Assembly (NCBI RefSeq): GCF_009856415.1
Contig: NZ_WMEZ01000007.1
Location: 62,001-126,000 of the forward strand
Direction of reading: 5' to 3'
Origin: Halobacillus litoralis
GTDB taxonomy: Bacteria; Bacillota; Bacilli; Bacillales; Halobacillaceae
DNA: 64,000 nucleotides
This document shows positions 35,703 through 43,112 of this stretch, one piece after another; within the stretch, counting starts at the first letter, position 1; each line of letters begins with the position of its first letter. The notes under the pieces were generated by a model. That model was not told the DNA's origin. It saw only the letters and a list, made by a program, of their open reading frames with translations, and ran no database searches. The position numbers were made by a program, and so were the translations under genes.

Positions 35703-36452
35703 TTATTGGACAACTTCGATGTTCTCTTTTTGGTGTGCGTGGATTTCCTCGGCTGGTTTCTCATAATGAATATTGATGGTGTAAGAACCAGATTCAGGGA
35801 ATGTATAATTCGCTGTGTACTCTCCAGGTTCCTTTTCTTCAGCATCGATATACATGTGTTTTTCCATTTGATCCGAGCTGATTTCGTAACGCACAAGCGC
35901 TTCAGAAAAAGGTTCTTCCATGTGGTTGATGTGTGTAGTGAGTGTCGATGCTTCTCCAGCTTTAAAGGTTTGATCTGTCATCAAGTGAACCATGAACTTT
36001 CCACTATGATCTCCATGTTCGTGTCCACTGGCATCCGCTTGCTGCCCAACGGCCACCTCGTTCTGAGGCATCGTATGGAGGTCATCGACCTGAGTATGAG
36101 CAATCACCTGATACGTACCTTCTTTTGCAAAGCTATGAGTAATCGTGTACACGCCGCTTTCTGTATGCTTTGCTTCGAACGTTTCAGAAGAATCCTGTCC
36201 ATCTTCGCTATTCCAAATTTCAAATTCTACATATTCTGCATCCGGGACAGGCTCTCCGCCTTGGGTGACAGATGCTTGGATGGTCGTTTCTTCGTTAATA
36301 GGGATTGGTTCATGCTCAAATTCCACTTGTACTTCAGGAACTTCAGCTGCCTTATTATTTTCCTCCGCTGATGAGGAATCCTGCTCGTCATTGTTTACAG
36401 AACAAGCACTGACCACAAGTAATAAAAGAATGAATAAGAATACTTTTTTCAT
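35703..36452 (-). CDS. FixH/YtkA-like lipoprotein
   Basis: A 249-residue exported lipoprotein with lipobox VSAC (Cys17). Two tandem YtkA-like beta-sandwich domains are visible: residues about 45-125 and 145-245, each with a GxYxxxxxFxxxGxYxxxxH pattern (ESGVYTITHSFAKEGTYQVI and PGEYTANYTFPESGSYTINI). A His-rich linker (GHEHGDHSG) and scattered Met/His residues suggest metal, possibly copper, binding, which is inference. AAAGGAG precedes ATG 36452. Confidence 0.78.
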   Translation of the reverse strand: MKKVFLFILLLLVVSACSVNNDEQDSSSAEENNKAAEVPEVQVEFEHEPIPINEETTIQASVTQGGEPVPDAEYVEFEIWNSEDGQDSSETFEAKHTESGVYTITHSFAKEGTYQVIAHTQVDDLHTMPQNEVAVGQQADASGHEHGDHSGKFMVHLMTDQTFKAGEASTLTTHINHMEEPFSEALVRYEISSDQMEKHMYIDAEEKEPGEYTANYTFPESGSYTINIHYEKPAEEIHAHQKENIEVVQ

Positions 36453-36577
36453 TAGGCATCTCCTTTATCTGTGTATTGGAGTCATTGATAGTCAACACCT
36501 ACACTCAGGATATCATCTAAAGCTTTGACATTCTTGCTTGATTTTAGACTATCTTGTGACAATACTTGATGATTTCA

Positions 36578-36612
36578 CAAAAAAGAGGGGAGCTTATTAA
36601 AGCTGCCCTCTA
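36578..36612 (-). terminator. Terminator of bshB2
   Basis: On the minus strand AGAGGGCAGCT pairs with AGCTCCCCTCT (one bulge) and runs into TTTTTT, overlapping the bshB2 stop. Confidence 0.8.
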
Positions 36613-37296
36613 CTCGACATTGTCTTTATTCCAATCATACGTGTAAAACCGTTCGTCTGTCACCCATTTCAACGCTTCAGGGTCATTGACCTTGATACCC
36701 TCTTCGAGCATTTCAAGCATACGTGCGGTTTGTGAGATATGGGCGCGCATCGCTGCTAATTTTTCGTTTTGCACGGAGCGGATGTCATTGATGACATCGG
36801 GCTGGCCTAACTTCTCTTCCGTATCATTAGCAAACGCTACCGCGTGAAACTTCGGTCGATCTTTTTCATCGATTTCCCTCAAAGCCCGCACCACTGCCCG
36901 TGCAGTCGCTTCATGATCGGGGTGGACGGCAAATCCAGGATAAAAACTGATGACCAAAGAGGGTTGAAGTTCATCAACCAATTGGCGGACCATAGCTTTC
37001 ATTTCACCATCATCTTCAAATTCAAGCGTCTTATCTCTCAATCCCATCATGCGAAGATCTTCAATGCCCATCGCTTCCGCAGCTTTAATCAATTCTTTCC
37101 TTCTGATTTCAGGCAGGGATTCTCTCGTTGCAAATGTTGGTTTACCGAGGTTACGTCCCATTTCTCCGAGTGTGAGGCACGCATAGGTAAGGGGGGTTCC
37201 TTGTTTTATATAAGATGAAATGGTCCCGGAAACTCCGAAAGCTTCATCATCGGGATGCGGGAAAATAACGAGTACGTGTTTTTCTTGTTCGATCAT
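36610..37296 (-). CDS. bshB2: Bacillithiol biosynthesis deacetylase BshB2
   Basis: A 228-residue LmbE-type zinc deacetylase that removes acetyl from GlcNAc-malate in bacillithiol synthesis, or from bacillithiol conjugates. The metal motif PHPDDEAFG is at residue 13, with the later histidine in AVHPDHEATARAV near residue 125. Segments EIRRKELIKAAEAMGIEDL and TARMLEMLEEG match BshB2 rather than BshB1. GAAGGAG precedes ATG 37296. The yojF-type partner often adjacent in Bacillus is not present next to it. Confidence 0.9.
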   Translation of the reverse strand: MIEQEKHVLVIFPHPDDEAFGVSGTISSYIKQGTPLTYACLTLGEMGRNLGKPTFATRESLPEIRRKELIKAAEAMGIEDLRMMGLRDKTLEFEDDGEMKAMVRQLVDELQPSLVISFYPGFAVHPDHEATARAVVRALREIDEKDRPKFHAVAFANDTEEKLGQPDVINDIRSVQNEKLAAMRAHISQTARMLEMLEEGIKVNDPEALKWVTDERFYTYDWNKDNVE

Positions 37297-37373
37297 TTTC
37301 TTTCACTCCTTCAAGAGGATCACTAACCTACATTATTGCTTAAATCAGAAAAAATGAAAAGTCATTTGTTTAT

Positions 37374-37989
37374 AGACTCAGTTTCGAGACTTTTGTTGAG
37401 TGGATGGGGGGCTGCGGGGAATGACTCGCTTTCCGCGGGAGCGCGGTGACCCTCCTCGGACTGCGTCCTGTGGGGTCTCACCATTCCCCTCCGCCCCTTT
37501 ATTATATCAGTGTCTCGAAACCACTCCACAAAAGCAGAGTTCCACGATCTGTCGAAATGGAGTAGTCTGTAACGTCCCCATTGTAATGCTGAATCCTGTT
37601 ACAGCACGCTTCATGACTATTGGACAAGGAAGTTAGAAGGCGCTCCTTCTAAGTAATAGGGGTTCGTTTTTCATCCTCATCGAATGGGGTGGTTGGGAAG
37701 CTGCGAGACTCCCGTGGGAGAAAGGAGATAGGCGAGAACCCGCAGGACATAGCCGAGGAAGCTCTGCACTCCCCCACAGGAAGGTATTCAAATGCGGAAT
37801 CGCCCTGGTAGACAGGACTAGCATAGGCAGAACAGCAAAGGAATGTGCCTTTTCATTCCTTTGCTGTTCTGCTTATGACGCGAGTGTCTGGGCGATGGAA
37901 CTGGACGAGTAGCTTCCCAGCCACCCCTGACGCTCATCCCAAGCAACGAACCCCGAAACATCTCGGAATAGAGTCTGCCACAATCCTGC
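37374..37989. repeat. Composite intergenic repeat, copy D
   Basis: About 615 bp made of two back-to-back modules: AGACTCAGTTTCGAGACTTTTG..CTCGAAACCACTCCAC, then an inverted version of the copy B left module (GGGAAGCTGCGAGACTCCCGTGGG..) ending GAGTCTGCCACAATCCTGC. It shares GTTCTGCTTATGACGCGAGT with copy A. Open frames at 37400-37636 and 37633-37824 are repeat sequence, not genes. Confidence 0.8.
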
Positions 37990-38089
37990 AAAATACTTTA
38001 ATTACTCTCTTAAGCAAGCTTTAGGTTTATGTTCTCCCTTTTTAAGGAAAGCAATCTTTAAGATTGTAAAATGAAGGGAGTTTATGAAC

Positions 38090-38830
38090 ATGGAAGAGAG
38101 AATTGAGTATTTGACGGATTGGCTGCGGAAGAAGACAGAAGAAGCAGGTGCTGACGGTCTTTTGGTCGGTATCAGCGGCGGGATTGATTCTGCAGTGGTG
38201 TCCTATTTGATCAAGCGGGCGTTTCCTGAAAATTCTTTAGGTGTAATTCTTCCCATTAATAAAGGGGTGGAAGACCAAACTGATGCGTTGGCTGTCGTAG
38301 AAGGAGCAGAGCTTGATTATGTTGGTATTGAATTGACGGATGCTTATCAAACCACTTACGACACCATTAAGAATCAGTTGAATGAAAAAGGGGATTGGAA
38401 TGATGAGAAGTCTCAGCTCGGTGGTGCGAACCTTCAGGCCCGTCTCCGTATGAGTACGCTTTATGCTGTTGGAAACAACTATAACTACCTTGTCGTAGGT
38501 ACGGATAATGCCGCAGAAGATTATACCGGTTACTTTACGAAATACGGAGATGGGGGAGTGGACCTTGTTCCTCTGATCAATCTCAGAAAAGAAGAAGTGA
38601 AGGAAATGGCGAAGGCACTGAATGTCACGGACTCAATCGTTCATAAAAAACCAAGTGCTGAACTTTGGGAAGGGCAGACAGATGAAGAAGAACTGGGGAT
38701 GTCATATGATACGATCGATGCTTATCTGAGAGGGGAAAAGATCGATCCCGAAGATGAAAAGAATTTAAAAGAACTTCACAAGAAGACGGAACATAAGCGG
38801 CAAATTCCCGCTGGTCCCGAACGTTTCTAA
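38090..38830 (+). CDS. nadE: Ammonia-dependent NAD+ synthetase NadE
   Basis: A 246-residue NadE that amidates nicotinic acid adenine dinucleotide to NAD+. The ATP-pyrophosphatase loop GISGGIDSAVVSYL is at residue 27; NLQARLRMSTLY and VVGTDNAAEDYTGYFTKYGD are conserved substrate regions. There is no glutaminase domain, so free ammonia is the expected donor. ATG 38090 lies nine bases after GGGAG; ATG 38084 is too close. The following hydrolase gene begins 19 bp downstream. Confidence 0.92.
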   Translation: MEERIEYLTDWLRKKTEEAGADGLLVGISGGIDSAVVSYLIKRAFPENSLGVILPINKGVEDQTDALAVVEGAELDYVGIELTDAYQTTYDTIKNQLNEKGDWNDEKSQLGGANLQARLRMSTLYAVGNNYNYLVVGTDNAAEDYTGYFTKYGDGGVDLVPLINLRKEEVKEMAKALNVTDSIVHKKPSAELWEGQTDEEELGMSYDTIDAYLRGEKIDPEDEKNLKELHKKTEHKRQIPAGPERF

Positions 38831-38849
38831 GGGGAGTGATTGTAGAATT

Positions 38850-39407
38850 ATGAAGCAGGATACAGCACTCATCATCATTGATATGATCAATAAAATGGAC
38901 TTTGATGGTGGAGAAAACCTACTCGAAAACAGTCTTCCTGTCGCAAAGCGTTTACGTAAATTCAAAAAAGAGGTCAAACAGCAAGGCGTGCCAGTGATTT
39001 ATGTGAATGATAACTTTGGACTTTGGCAGGACAATGCAACGGAATTACTGGAAGAGTGTAAAAAGGGGATAGGAAAACCTGTGGTTGAACAAATGGAGCC
39101 TGATGAAGATGATTACTTTATTATTAAACCAAAGCATTCGGGTTTTTTTGGAACACAGTTAAGTATTCTCTTAGATCATCTAGATGTGAAAAACCTTATT
39201 TTGACTGGAGTAGCGGGTGATATCTGCGTGATTTTTACAGCGAATGATGCTTATATGAGGGAATACAATATTTGGGTGCCGGAAAATGGGACAGCTTCTG
39301 AGTATAAAAATGATAATGAAAATGCTTTAAGAATTATGAAGCGTTCTTTAGGTGCCAGAACAGATTTGTTGGATAGTTCTCTTTTAAATGATATCTTCAG
39401 CCGTTGA
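38850..39407 (+). CDS. Isochorismatase-family cysteine hydrolase
   Basis: A 185-residue hydrolase of the isochorismatase/nicotinamidase superfamily. The triad is visible as Asp in LIIIDMINKMDF (residue 10), Lys in FIIKPKHSGFFGT (near 91) and Cys in TGVAGDICVIFTAND (near 128). Adjacency to nadE suggests a role in nicotinamide recycling, but the PncA-type metal motif is not evident, so substrate is uncertain. GGGGAGTGA precedes ATG 38850. Confidence 0.82.
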   Translation: MKQDTALIIIDMINKMDFDGGENLLENSLPVAKRLRKFKKEVKQQGVPVIYVNDNFGLWQDNATELLEECKKGIGKPVVEQMEPDEDDYFIIKPKHSGFFGTQLSILLDHLDVKNLILTGVAGDICVIFTANDAYMREYNIWVPENGTASEYKNDNENALRIMKRSLGARTDLLDSSLLNDIFSR

Positions 39408-39432
39408 CAGTTGGGGGAACCTGTCATATATT
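39404..39432 (+). promoter_or_regulatory. SigA promoter of the mutS2-like leader
   Basis: A perfect TTGACA (39404-39409) and TATATT (39427-39432) are 17 bases apart. The -35 overlaps the stop codon of the preceding hydrolase gene. Transcription would begin near 39439, giving a leader of about 350 bases. Confidence 0.8.
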
Positions 39433-39495
39433 ATAAGGGAACACAGGTGATGGTTCCACGAATGTAACTTTTAACCCGTGAAGGAGAAATGATTT

Positions 39496-39519
39496 ATGAG
39501 TGTGGTTGTTCTTAACTAA
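39496..39519 (+). CDS. Seven-residue leader peptide MSVVVLN
   Basis: ATG 39496 lies nine bases after AAGGAG and is followed by seven sense codons and TAA. The last codons (GTT CTT AAC T) form the 5' arm of the long leader hairpin, so a ribosome on this ORF would open that hairpin. It resembles the short leader ORFs of antibiotic-inducible genes in Firmicutes. Confidence 0.55.
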   Translation: MSVVVLN

Positions 39520-39634
39520 TCCATGAACCGGATACGTCCTGAAAAAAAGTGTGCGAAAGCATGCTTGGTTTGTTATACCCTTTTTCAGGAACAGTTAAGA
39601 ACAAGCATAAGCATAGCTGGATAAAACGATCCTA

Positions 39635-39671
39635 AAAGCTATGACTGGCTTATTCAGTCATAGCTTTTTTT
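39635..39671 (+). terminator. Leader terminator 1
   Basis: AAAGCTATGACTG and CAGTCATAGCTTT form a perfect 13-bp stem with a 7-base loop and a T-run. Its 5' arm AGCTATG can instead pair with CATAGCT at 39612-39618. Confidence 0.85.
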
Positions 39672-39710
39672 CGTACATTCGTGGAACGACATTCTTTATG
39701 TGTCCTTACG

Positions 39711-39754
39711 AAGTCCGCAGCGAGCTATCTTCAGCTTGTTGCGGACTTTTTTAT
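39711..39754 (+). terminator. Leader terminator 2
   Basis: AAGTCCGCAGCGAGCT pairs with AGCTTGTTGCGGACTT over 16 bp (some G-T pairs) around loop ATCTTC, then TTTTTTATTTTT. It lies 38 bases before the mutS2-like start codon. Confidence 0.8.
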
Positions 39755-39792
39755 TTTTATTGATCACCTGTCAAAATGAGGAGGAAAAAACA

Positions 39793-41700
39793 TTGAATCA
39801 GCAAACATTTGAAAGTTTAGGTTTGAACACTATTTTAACAAGGGTCAGTGACTTTGCTCATACGGATCGTGGGAAAGAAACGATTTTGGGGTTGCAACCA
39901 TCCAATGACCAAAAGAAATTGGAAAGAATGCATGAGGAAGTCAAAGAAGCTCGAGCTATTATCGATCGTCACAGTCATGTACCCATTCATACATTGGGTG
40001 ACATTCAGGTCATGATTGATCAAGGGAACAAAGGCATCTATATACGCCCGCAGCAATTTGGTTCCCTTGTCTCTTTTCTGGAGCATTGTACAAAGTTGAA
40101 ACGGTTTATGAAAGATAAGCAGATTCTAGCCCCGACCATCTCCTTGTATGTCGATTCCATTGCGGATTTATCCCAATTGGAAGAAGAGATTTATGGGAAC
40201 ATACGCCATGGCCAAATCGATGAGTCTGCATCAAAAGAGTTAGGAAAGCTGCGAAGAAAAATAGACAAAACACTCAGCAACATGAAAACCAGAATGGAAA
40301 GTTCAGCTAAAAAGTATAGCTCTTTTCTTCAAGAGACAAGGCCAGTAGATAAAGGGGGGCGGTTGACCCTTCCTGTCAAAAGAGAAAACCGATCCAAAGT
40401 GAAGGGTGTGATCCTTGACCAATCTTCTTCTGGAGCCACGTTATTCATAGAACCACATGAAGTGACGTCCCTTCAAGAGCAGGTCCAGCTTTTGAAAATG
40501 CAGGAAGAGCAGGAGGTGGAAAGAATTCTCTATGCCTTAACTGCCTCTGTTCTGGAAAAGGAGTATGAATTGAATATCGCTATGGAAACGATGCACCAGT
40601 ATGATGTTCTTTTTGCAAAGGCGAAATACAGCAAGGCTATTGATGGTCATTCACCGACCTTTTCCCAGGGGGAAATGGAGGTCAAGGAAGGGCGTCATCC
40701 TTTATTAGGAGAAAAAGCCGTTCCGCTGAATCTCCATATGGGTGTAGATGATCAAGCCCTGCTGATTACTGGACCGAATACAGGAGGGAAGACGGTAACC
40801 TTAAAAACAGTCGGTCTGTTTTGTTTGATGGCCCAATGTGGTCTGCCGATTTCTGCACAGCCTGGTACCAGGTTACCTCTTTTCCAACATGTTTTTGTCG
40901 ATATCGGGGATGGGCAAAGCATTGAAGAAAATTTGAGCACCTTCAGTTCAAGGCTGACGAACTTGATTCACATTTTACAACAAGCGAATGATCATTCCTT
41001 GCTTCTTCTGGATGAAATCGGTTCAGGAACAGACCCAGGGGAAGGCATGGGGTTGGCGACTGCCATTCTGGATCAACTTGCGAACAAAGGCTCGACCATT
41101 TTGGCGACCACTCATTATAGTGAAATGAAAACCTATGCCATGGAAAAAGAAGGATTTGTTAATGGAGCGATGGCATTCGATTTAGAAACTCTGAAGCCTA
41201 CGTACCAGCTGCAAATCGGAACAGCTGGGAAAAGTCAGGCGTTTGATATCGCCTATAAATTAGGATTGCATCCGGAAATCCTCAATCATGCTTATGACAT
41301 CACATATAAGCAAAAAGGGAGCTTTACGAAAGACGATCAACTTTTAAAAAATCCGTCCTATGCTAAGCAAATGGCGATTAATCGGTACAGGCAAAAACGC
41401 AAAGCTCAGAAGAAAGAGAAAGCAGGTTTTCAGATGGGGGATAATGTCTGGATCCCTTCAGAAGAAGAAATGGGGATCGTCTATAAAGGACCGGATGCTT
41501 TAGGGAATTATGTTGTCCAAATCAAAGGGGAAAAGAAAGAATACAACCACAAGCGCTTGAAACTCCACATTTCAGCTGAGGAACTTTACCCGGAGGATTA
41601 TGATTTTGATATTATTTTCAAATCCAAGGAATATAGGAAGATAAAAAAAGTAATGGATCGAAAACATGTGGATGGCTTAACTTTGGAAGAGGAAGAATGA
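39793..41700 (+). CDS. MutS2-like ATPase without Smr domain
   Basis: A 635-residue MutS2-family protein. It has a helical lever/clamp region (about 40-300), a MutS-type ATPase with Walker A TGPNTGGKTVTLKT near residue 326, Walker B LLLLDEIGSGTDPGEG near 408 and ATTHYSEMK near 445, then a basic C-terminal region with a KOW-like stretch (GDNVWIPSEEEMGIVYKG). True MutS2 is about 780 residues and ends in an Smr domain, absent here. MutS2 proteins act on recombination intermediates or collided ribosomes. Start TTG 39793 follows GAGGAGG. The elaborate leader argues for conditional expression. Confidence 0.82.
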   Translation: MNQQTFESLGLNTILTRVSDFAHTDRGKETILGLQPSNDQKKLERMHEEVKEARAIIDRHSHVPIHTLGDIQVMIDQGNKGIYIRPQQFGSLVSFLEHCTKLKRFMKDKQILAPTISLYVDSIADLSQLEEEIYGNIRHGQIDESASKELGKLRRKIDKTLSNMKTRMESSAKKYSSFLQETRPVDKGGRLTLPVKRENRSKVKGVILDQSSSGATLFIEPHEVTSLQEQVQLLKMQEEQEVERILYALTASVLEKEYELNIAMETMHQYDVLFAKAKYSKAIDGHSPTFSQGEMEVKEGRHPLLGEKAVPLNLHMGVDDQALLITGPNTGGKTVTLKTVGLFCLMAQCGLPISAQPGTRLPLFQHVFVDIGDGQSIEENLSTFSSRLTNLIHILQQANDHSLLLLDEIGSGTDPGEGMGLATAILDQLANKGSTILATTHYSEMKTYAMEKEGFVNGAMAFDLETLKPTYQLQIGTAGKSQAFDIAYKLGLHPEILNHAYDITYKQKGSFTKDDQLLKNPSYAKQMAINRYRQKRKAQKKEKAGFQMGDNVWIPSEEEMGIVYKGPDALGNYVVQIKGEKKEYNHKRLKLHISAEELYPEDYDFDIIFKSKEYRKIKKVMDRKHVDGLTLEEEE

Positions 41701-41786
41701 GCGTGCACATAGAAAGAGTGTTAGCATTTCAATTGCCACAGATAAACGTGTTATTCTGAAGAAAATAGCCAAAAGGGGTGAAGGAT

Positions 41787-42473
41787 GTGAAGAAGCGGAC
41801 AAAATGGGTCATGATTATAGCCGTACTTTCATTAGTTGCTGTTTTTGCCATCCCGGAAGCTTATGCCTATTTAACAAAACGAAATTATGATAGTGAAGCT
41901 GTGACAGCAAGTGAGATCCCTGAAGGGTACGAGGTGGCAACTTTGGCGGGAGGGTGCTTTTGGTGTATGGAGCCTCCATTTGAAAAACTGAAGGGCGTCC
42001 ATAGTGTCGTATCCGGTTATACGGGAGGGGAAACAGAAAATCCTTCTTACGATGAAGTATCTTCTGGAGGAACGGGACATATTGAGTCTGTCCAAGTCTA
42101 TTTTGATCCAGACGTCATTTCCTATGAACAGATTCTCGATGTCTTCTGGAGACAAATCAATCCGACCGATGACGAAGGGCAGTTTGTGGACCGAGGGTAC
42201 CAATATACGACCGCCATTTTTTATCACACCCCTGAGCAGAGGGAAATCGCTGAACAATCCAAACAAGCACTTCAAAATTCAGGTCGCTTTCAGAATGAAT
42301 TAGTCACTCCTATCCTGGAAGCGGAAGAGTTTTATAAAGCGGAGGAATACCATCAGGATTATTATAAGAAAAATAATCTAAGGTACGATTTTTACCGTGG
42401 AAATTCCGGTCGCGATCAATATTTAGAAGAAAAATGGGGAGAAGACTTAGAAGTGGATTTTCCTAAGAAATAA
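41787..42473 (+). CDS. msrA: Peptide-methionine (S)-S-oxide reductase MsrA, exported
   Basis: A 228-residue MsrA that reduces methionine-S-sulfoxide in proteins. The catalytic motif GGCFWCMEPPFEKLKGV lies near residue 52, and GYTGG, EHTGHIESVQV-like (GTGHIESVQVYFDP) and YHQDYYKKN are present. A hydrophobic N-terminus (about residues 7-25) ending near EAYAYL suggests export or membrane anchoring, unlike cytoplasmic MsrA. GTG 41787 lies eight bases after AAAGGGG. It follows the MutS2-like gene by 86 bp and may share its transcript. Confidence 0.9.
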   Translation: MKKRTKWVMIIAVLSLVAVFAIPEAYAYLTKRNYDSEAVTASEIPEGYEVATLAGGCFWCMEPPFEKLKGVHSVVSGYTGGETENPSYDEVSSGGTGHIESVQVYFDPDVISYEQILDVFWRQINPTDDEGQFVDRGYQYTTAIFYHTPEQREIAEQSKQALQNSGRFQNELVTPILEAEEFYKAEEYHQDYYKKNNLRYDFYRGNSGRDQYLEEKWGEDLEVDFPKK

Positions 42474-42516
42474 GCTTTTTCATTTTCACTATTCGACGCC
42501 ATCTTTTATACAAAAA

Positions 42517-42546
42517 CAAAACCCCTTCGCTTCTGCGAAGGGGTTT
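42517..42546. terminator. Bidirectional terminator after msrA
   Basis: AAAACCCCTTCG pairs with CGAAGGGGTTTT around CTTCTG. It also follows the small minus-strand ORF at 42560-42679. Confidence 0.85.
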
Positions 42547-42559
42547 TAAATCATTGAAT

Positions 42560-42679
42560 TCAATAACTTTCTGTTTCTTTAGGAATGGAAGGATTTGCAT
42601 CCGTATCCATACTTGTATAGCCGACATAACTGAAACCGATGACAATAATCATAAGAATGGCAAGTAAAATTCTTCTCAT
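42560..42679 (-). CDS. 39-residue membrane peptide
   Basis: A 39-codon frame starting MRRILLAILMIIVIGFSYVG, with one N-terminal membrane helix and a polar tail (MDTDANPSIPKETESY). GGAGGAAATATA precedes the ATG and a terminator follows the stop, so it looks like an intact small gene. The Tyr-rich end of the helix and exported-tail topology are inferred. No family is recognised. Confidence 0.5.
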   Translation of the reverse strand: MRRILLAILMIIVIGFSYVGYTSMDTDANPSIPKETESY

Positions 42680-42795
42680 TATATTTCCTCCATCACTACA
42701 AAACGACAGAAAAAGGCAGGTTTTGTCGAATATTGTAGATTGTTGCTTATTTTATTGTAAGCGTTCGAAAATAAGATTACAAGCGTATCTTACGT

Positions 42796-43110
42796 CTAAG
42801 AAACCATTTTTAAACCAATGACGCCGGCAACGATACAAGTAATGAATAACAGACGCTTTCGATTCGCTTTTTCTTTGAAGAAAAAAATGCCCAGCAAAAC
42901 GGTACCTGCCGACCCAATTCCTGTCCATATCCCATAAGCCGTTCCAATTGGAAGGTCCTTTAGGGATAAAGAAAGAAAATAGAAGCTCGCTGCCCCTGCA
43001 AGGATAGCCATGAACGCCGGTTTACGTTTTTGGAAGCCATCCGACAGCTTCAAGAAGAACATGGCCGTCATTTCGCCTACTCCAGCCATCATTAAAAATA
43101 CCCATGCCAT
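42796..43110 (-). CDS. SMR efflux protein, SugE/Gdx-like subunit (YvdR-like)
   Basis: A 104-residue four-helix small multidrug resistance protein. The signature IGTAYGIWTGIGSAGTVLLG is near residue 57 and FLKLSDGF near residue 18, where the conserved membrane Glu (GVGEMTAMF, residue 13) lies. It is the second of a pair: the upstream SMR gene ends 2 bp before it. Such pairs form heterodimers that export quaternary ammonium or guanidinium-type cations in exchange for protons. Confidence 0.87.
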   Translation of the reverse strand: MAWVFLMMAGVGEMTAMFFLKLSDGFQKRKPAFMAILAGAASFYFLSLSLKDLPIGTAYGIWTGIGSAGTVLLGIFFFKEKANRKRLLFITCIVAGVIGLKMVS

Positions 43111-43112
43111 CC

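Larger units (their letters stand above)
39439..39792 (+). promoter_or_regulatory. Structured leader with attenuator features upstream of the MutS2-like gene
   Basis: After the promoter come a 7-codon ORF, a long hairpin (GTTCTTAACT at 39508-39517 with AGTTAAGAAC at 39593-39602; TCCTGAAAAA at 39537-39546 with TTTTTCAGGA at 39581-39590; an inner GAAA-capped stem at 39548-39567), a potential antiterminator (39612-39622 with 39629-39643) and a terminator that uses the same bases. A second terminator hairpin lies at 39711-39754. This is the layout of ribosome-mediated transcription attenuation; the inducer is unknown. Confidence 0.65.

Noticed and set aside
35706-36371. A 221-codon plus-strand frame opposite the FixH/YtkA-like lipoprotein gene
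   Set aside because: It is antisense to a well-supported lipoprotein gene; its Cys/Phe-rich composition is typical of an opposite-strand shadow.
37400-37824. Two open frames of 78 and 63 codons
   Set aside because: Both lie inside composite repeat D, run through shared non-coding blocks and lack ribosome binding sites.
39698-39763. A 21-codon frame across the second leader terminator
   Set aside because: It has no ribosome binding site and consists mostly of the terminator hairpin and its T-run.
40860-40880. CCTGGTACCAGGTT motif resembling the REP palindromes
   Set aside because: It lies in frame inside the MutS2-like coding sequence and is a single occurrence, so it is probably chance.
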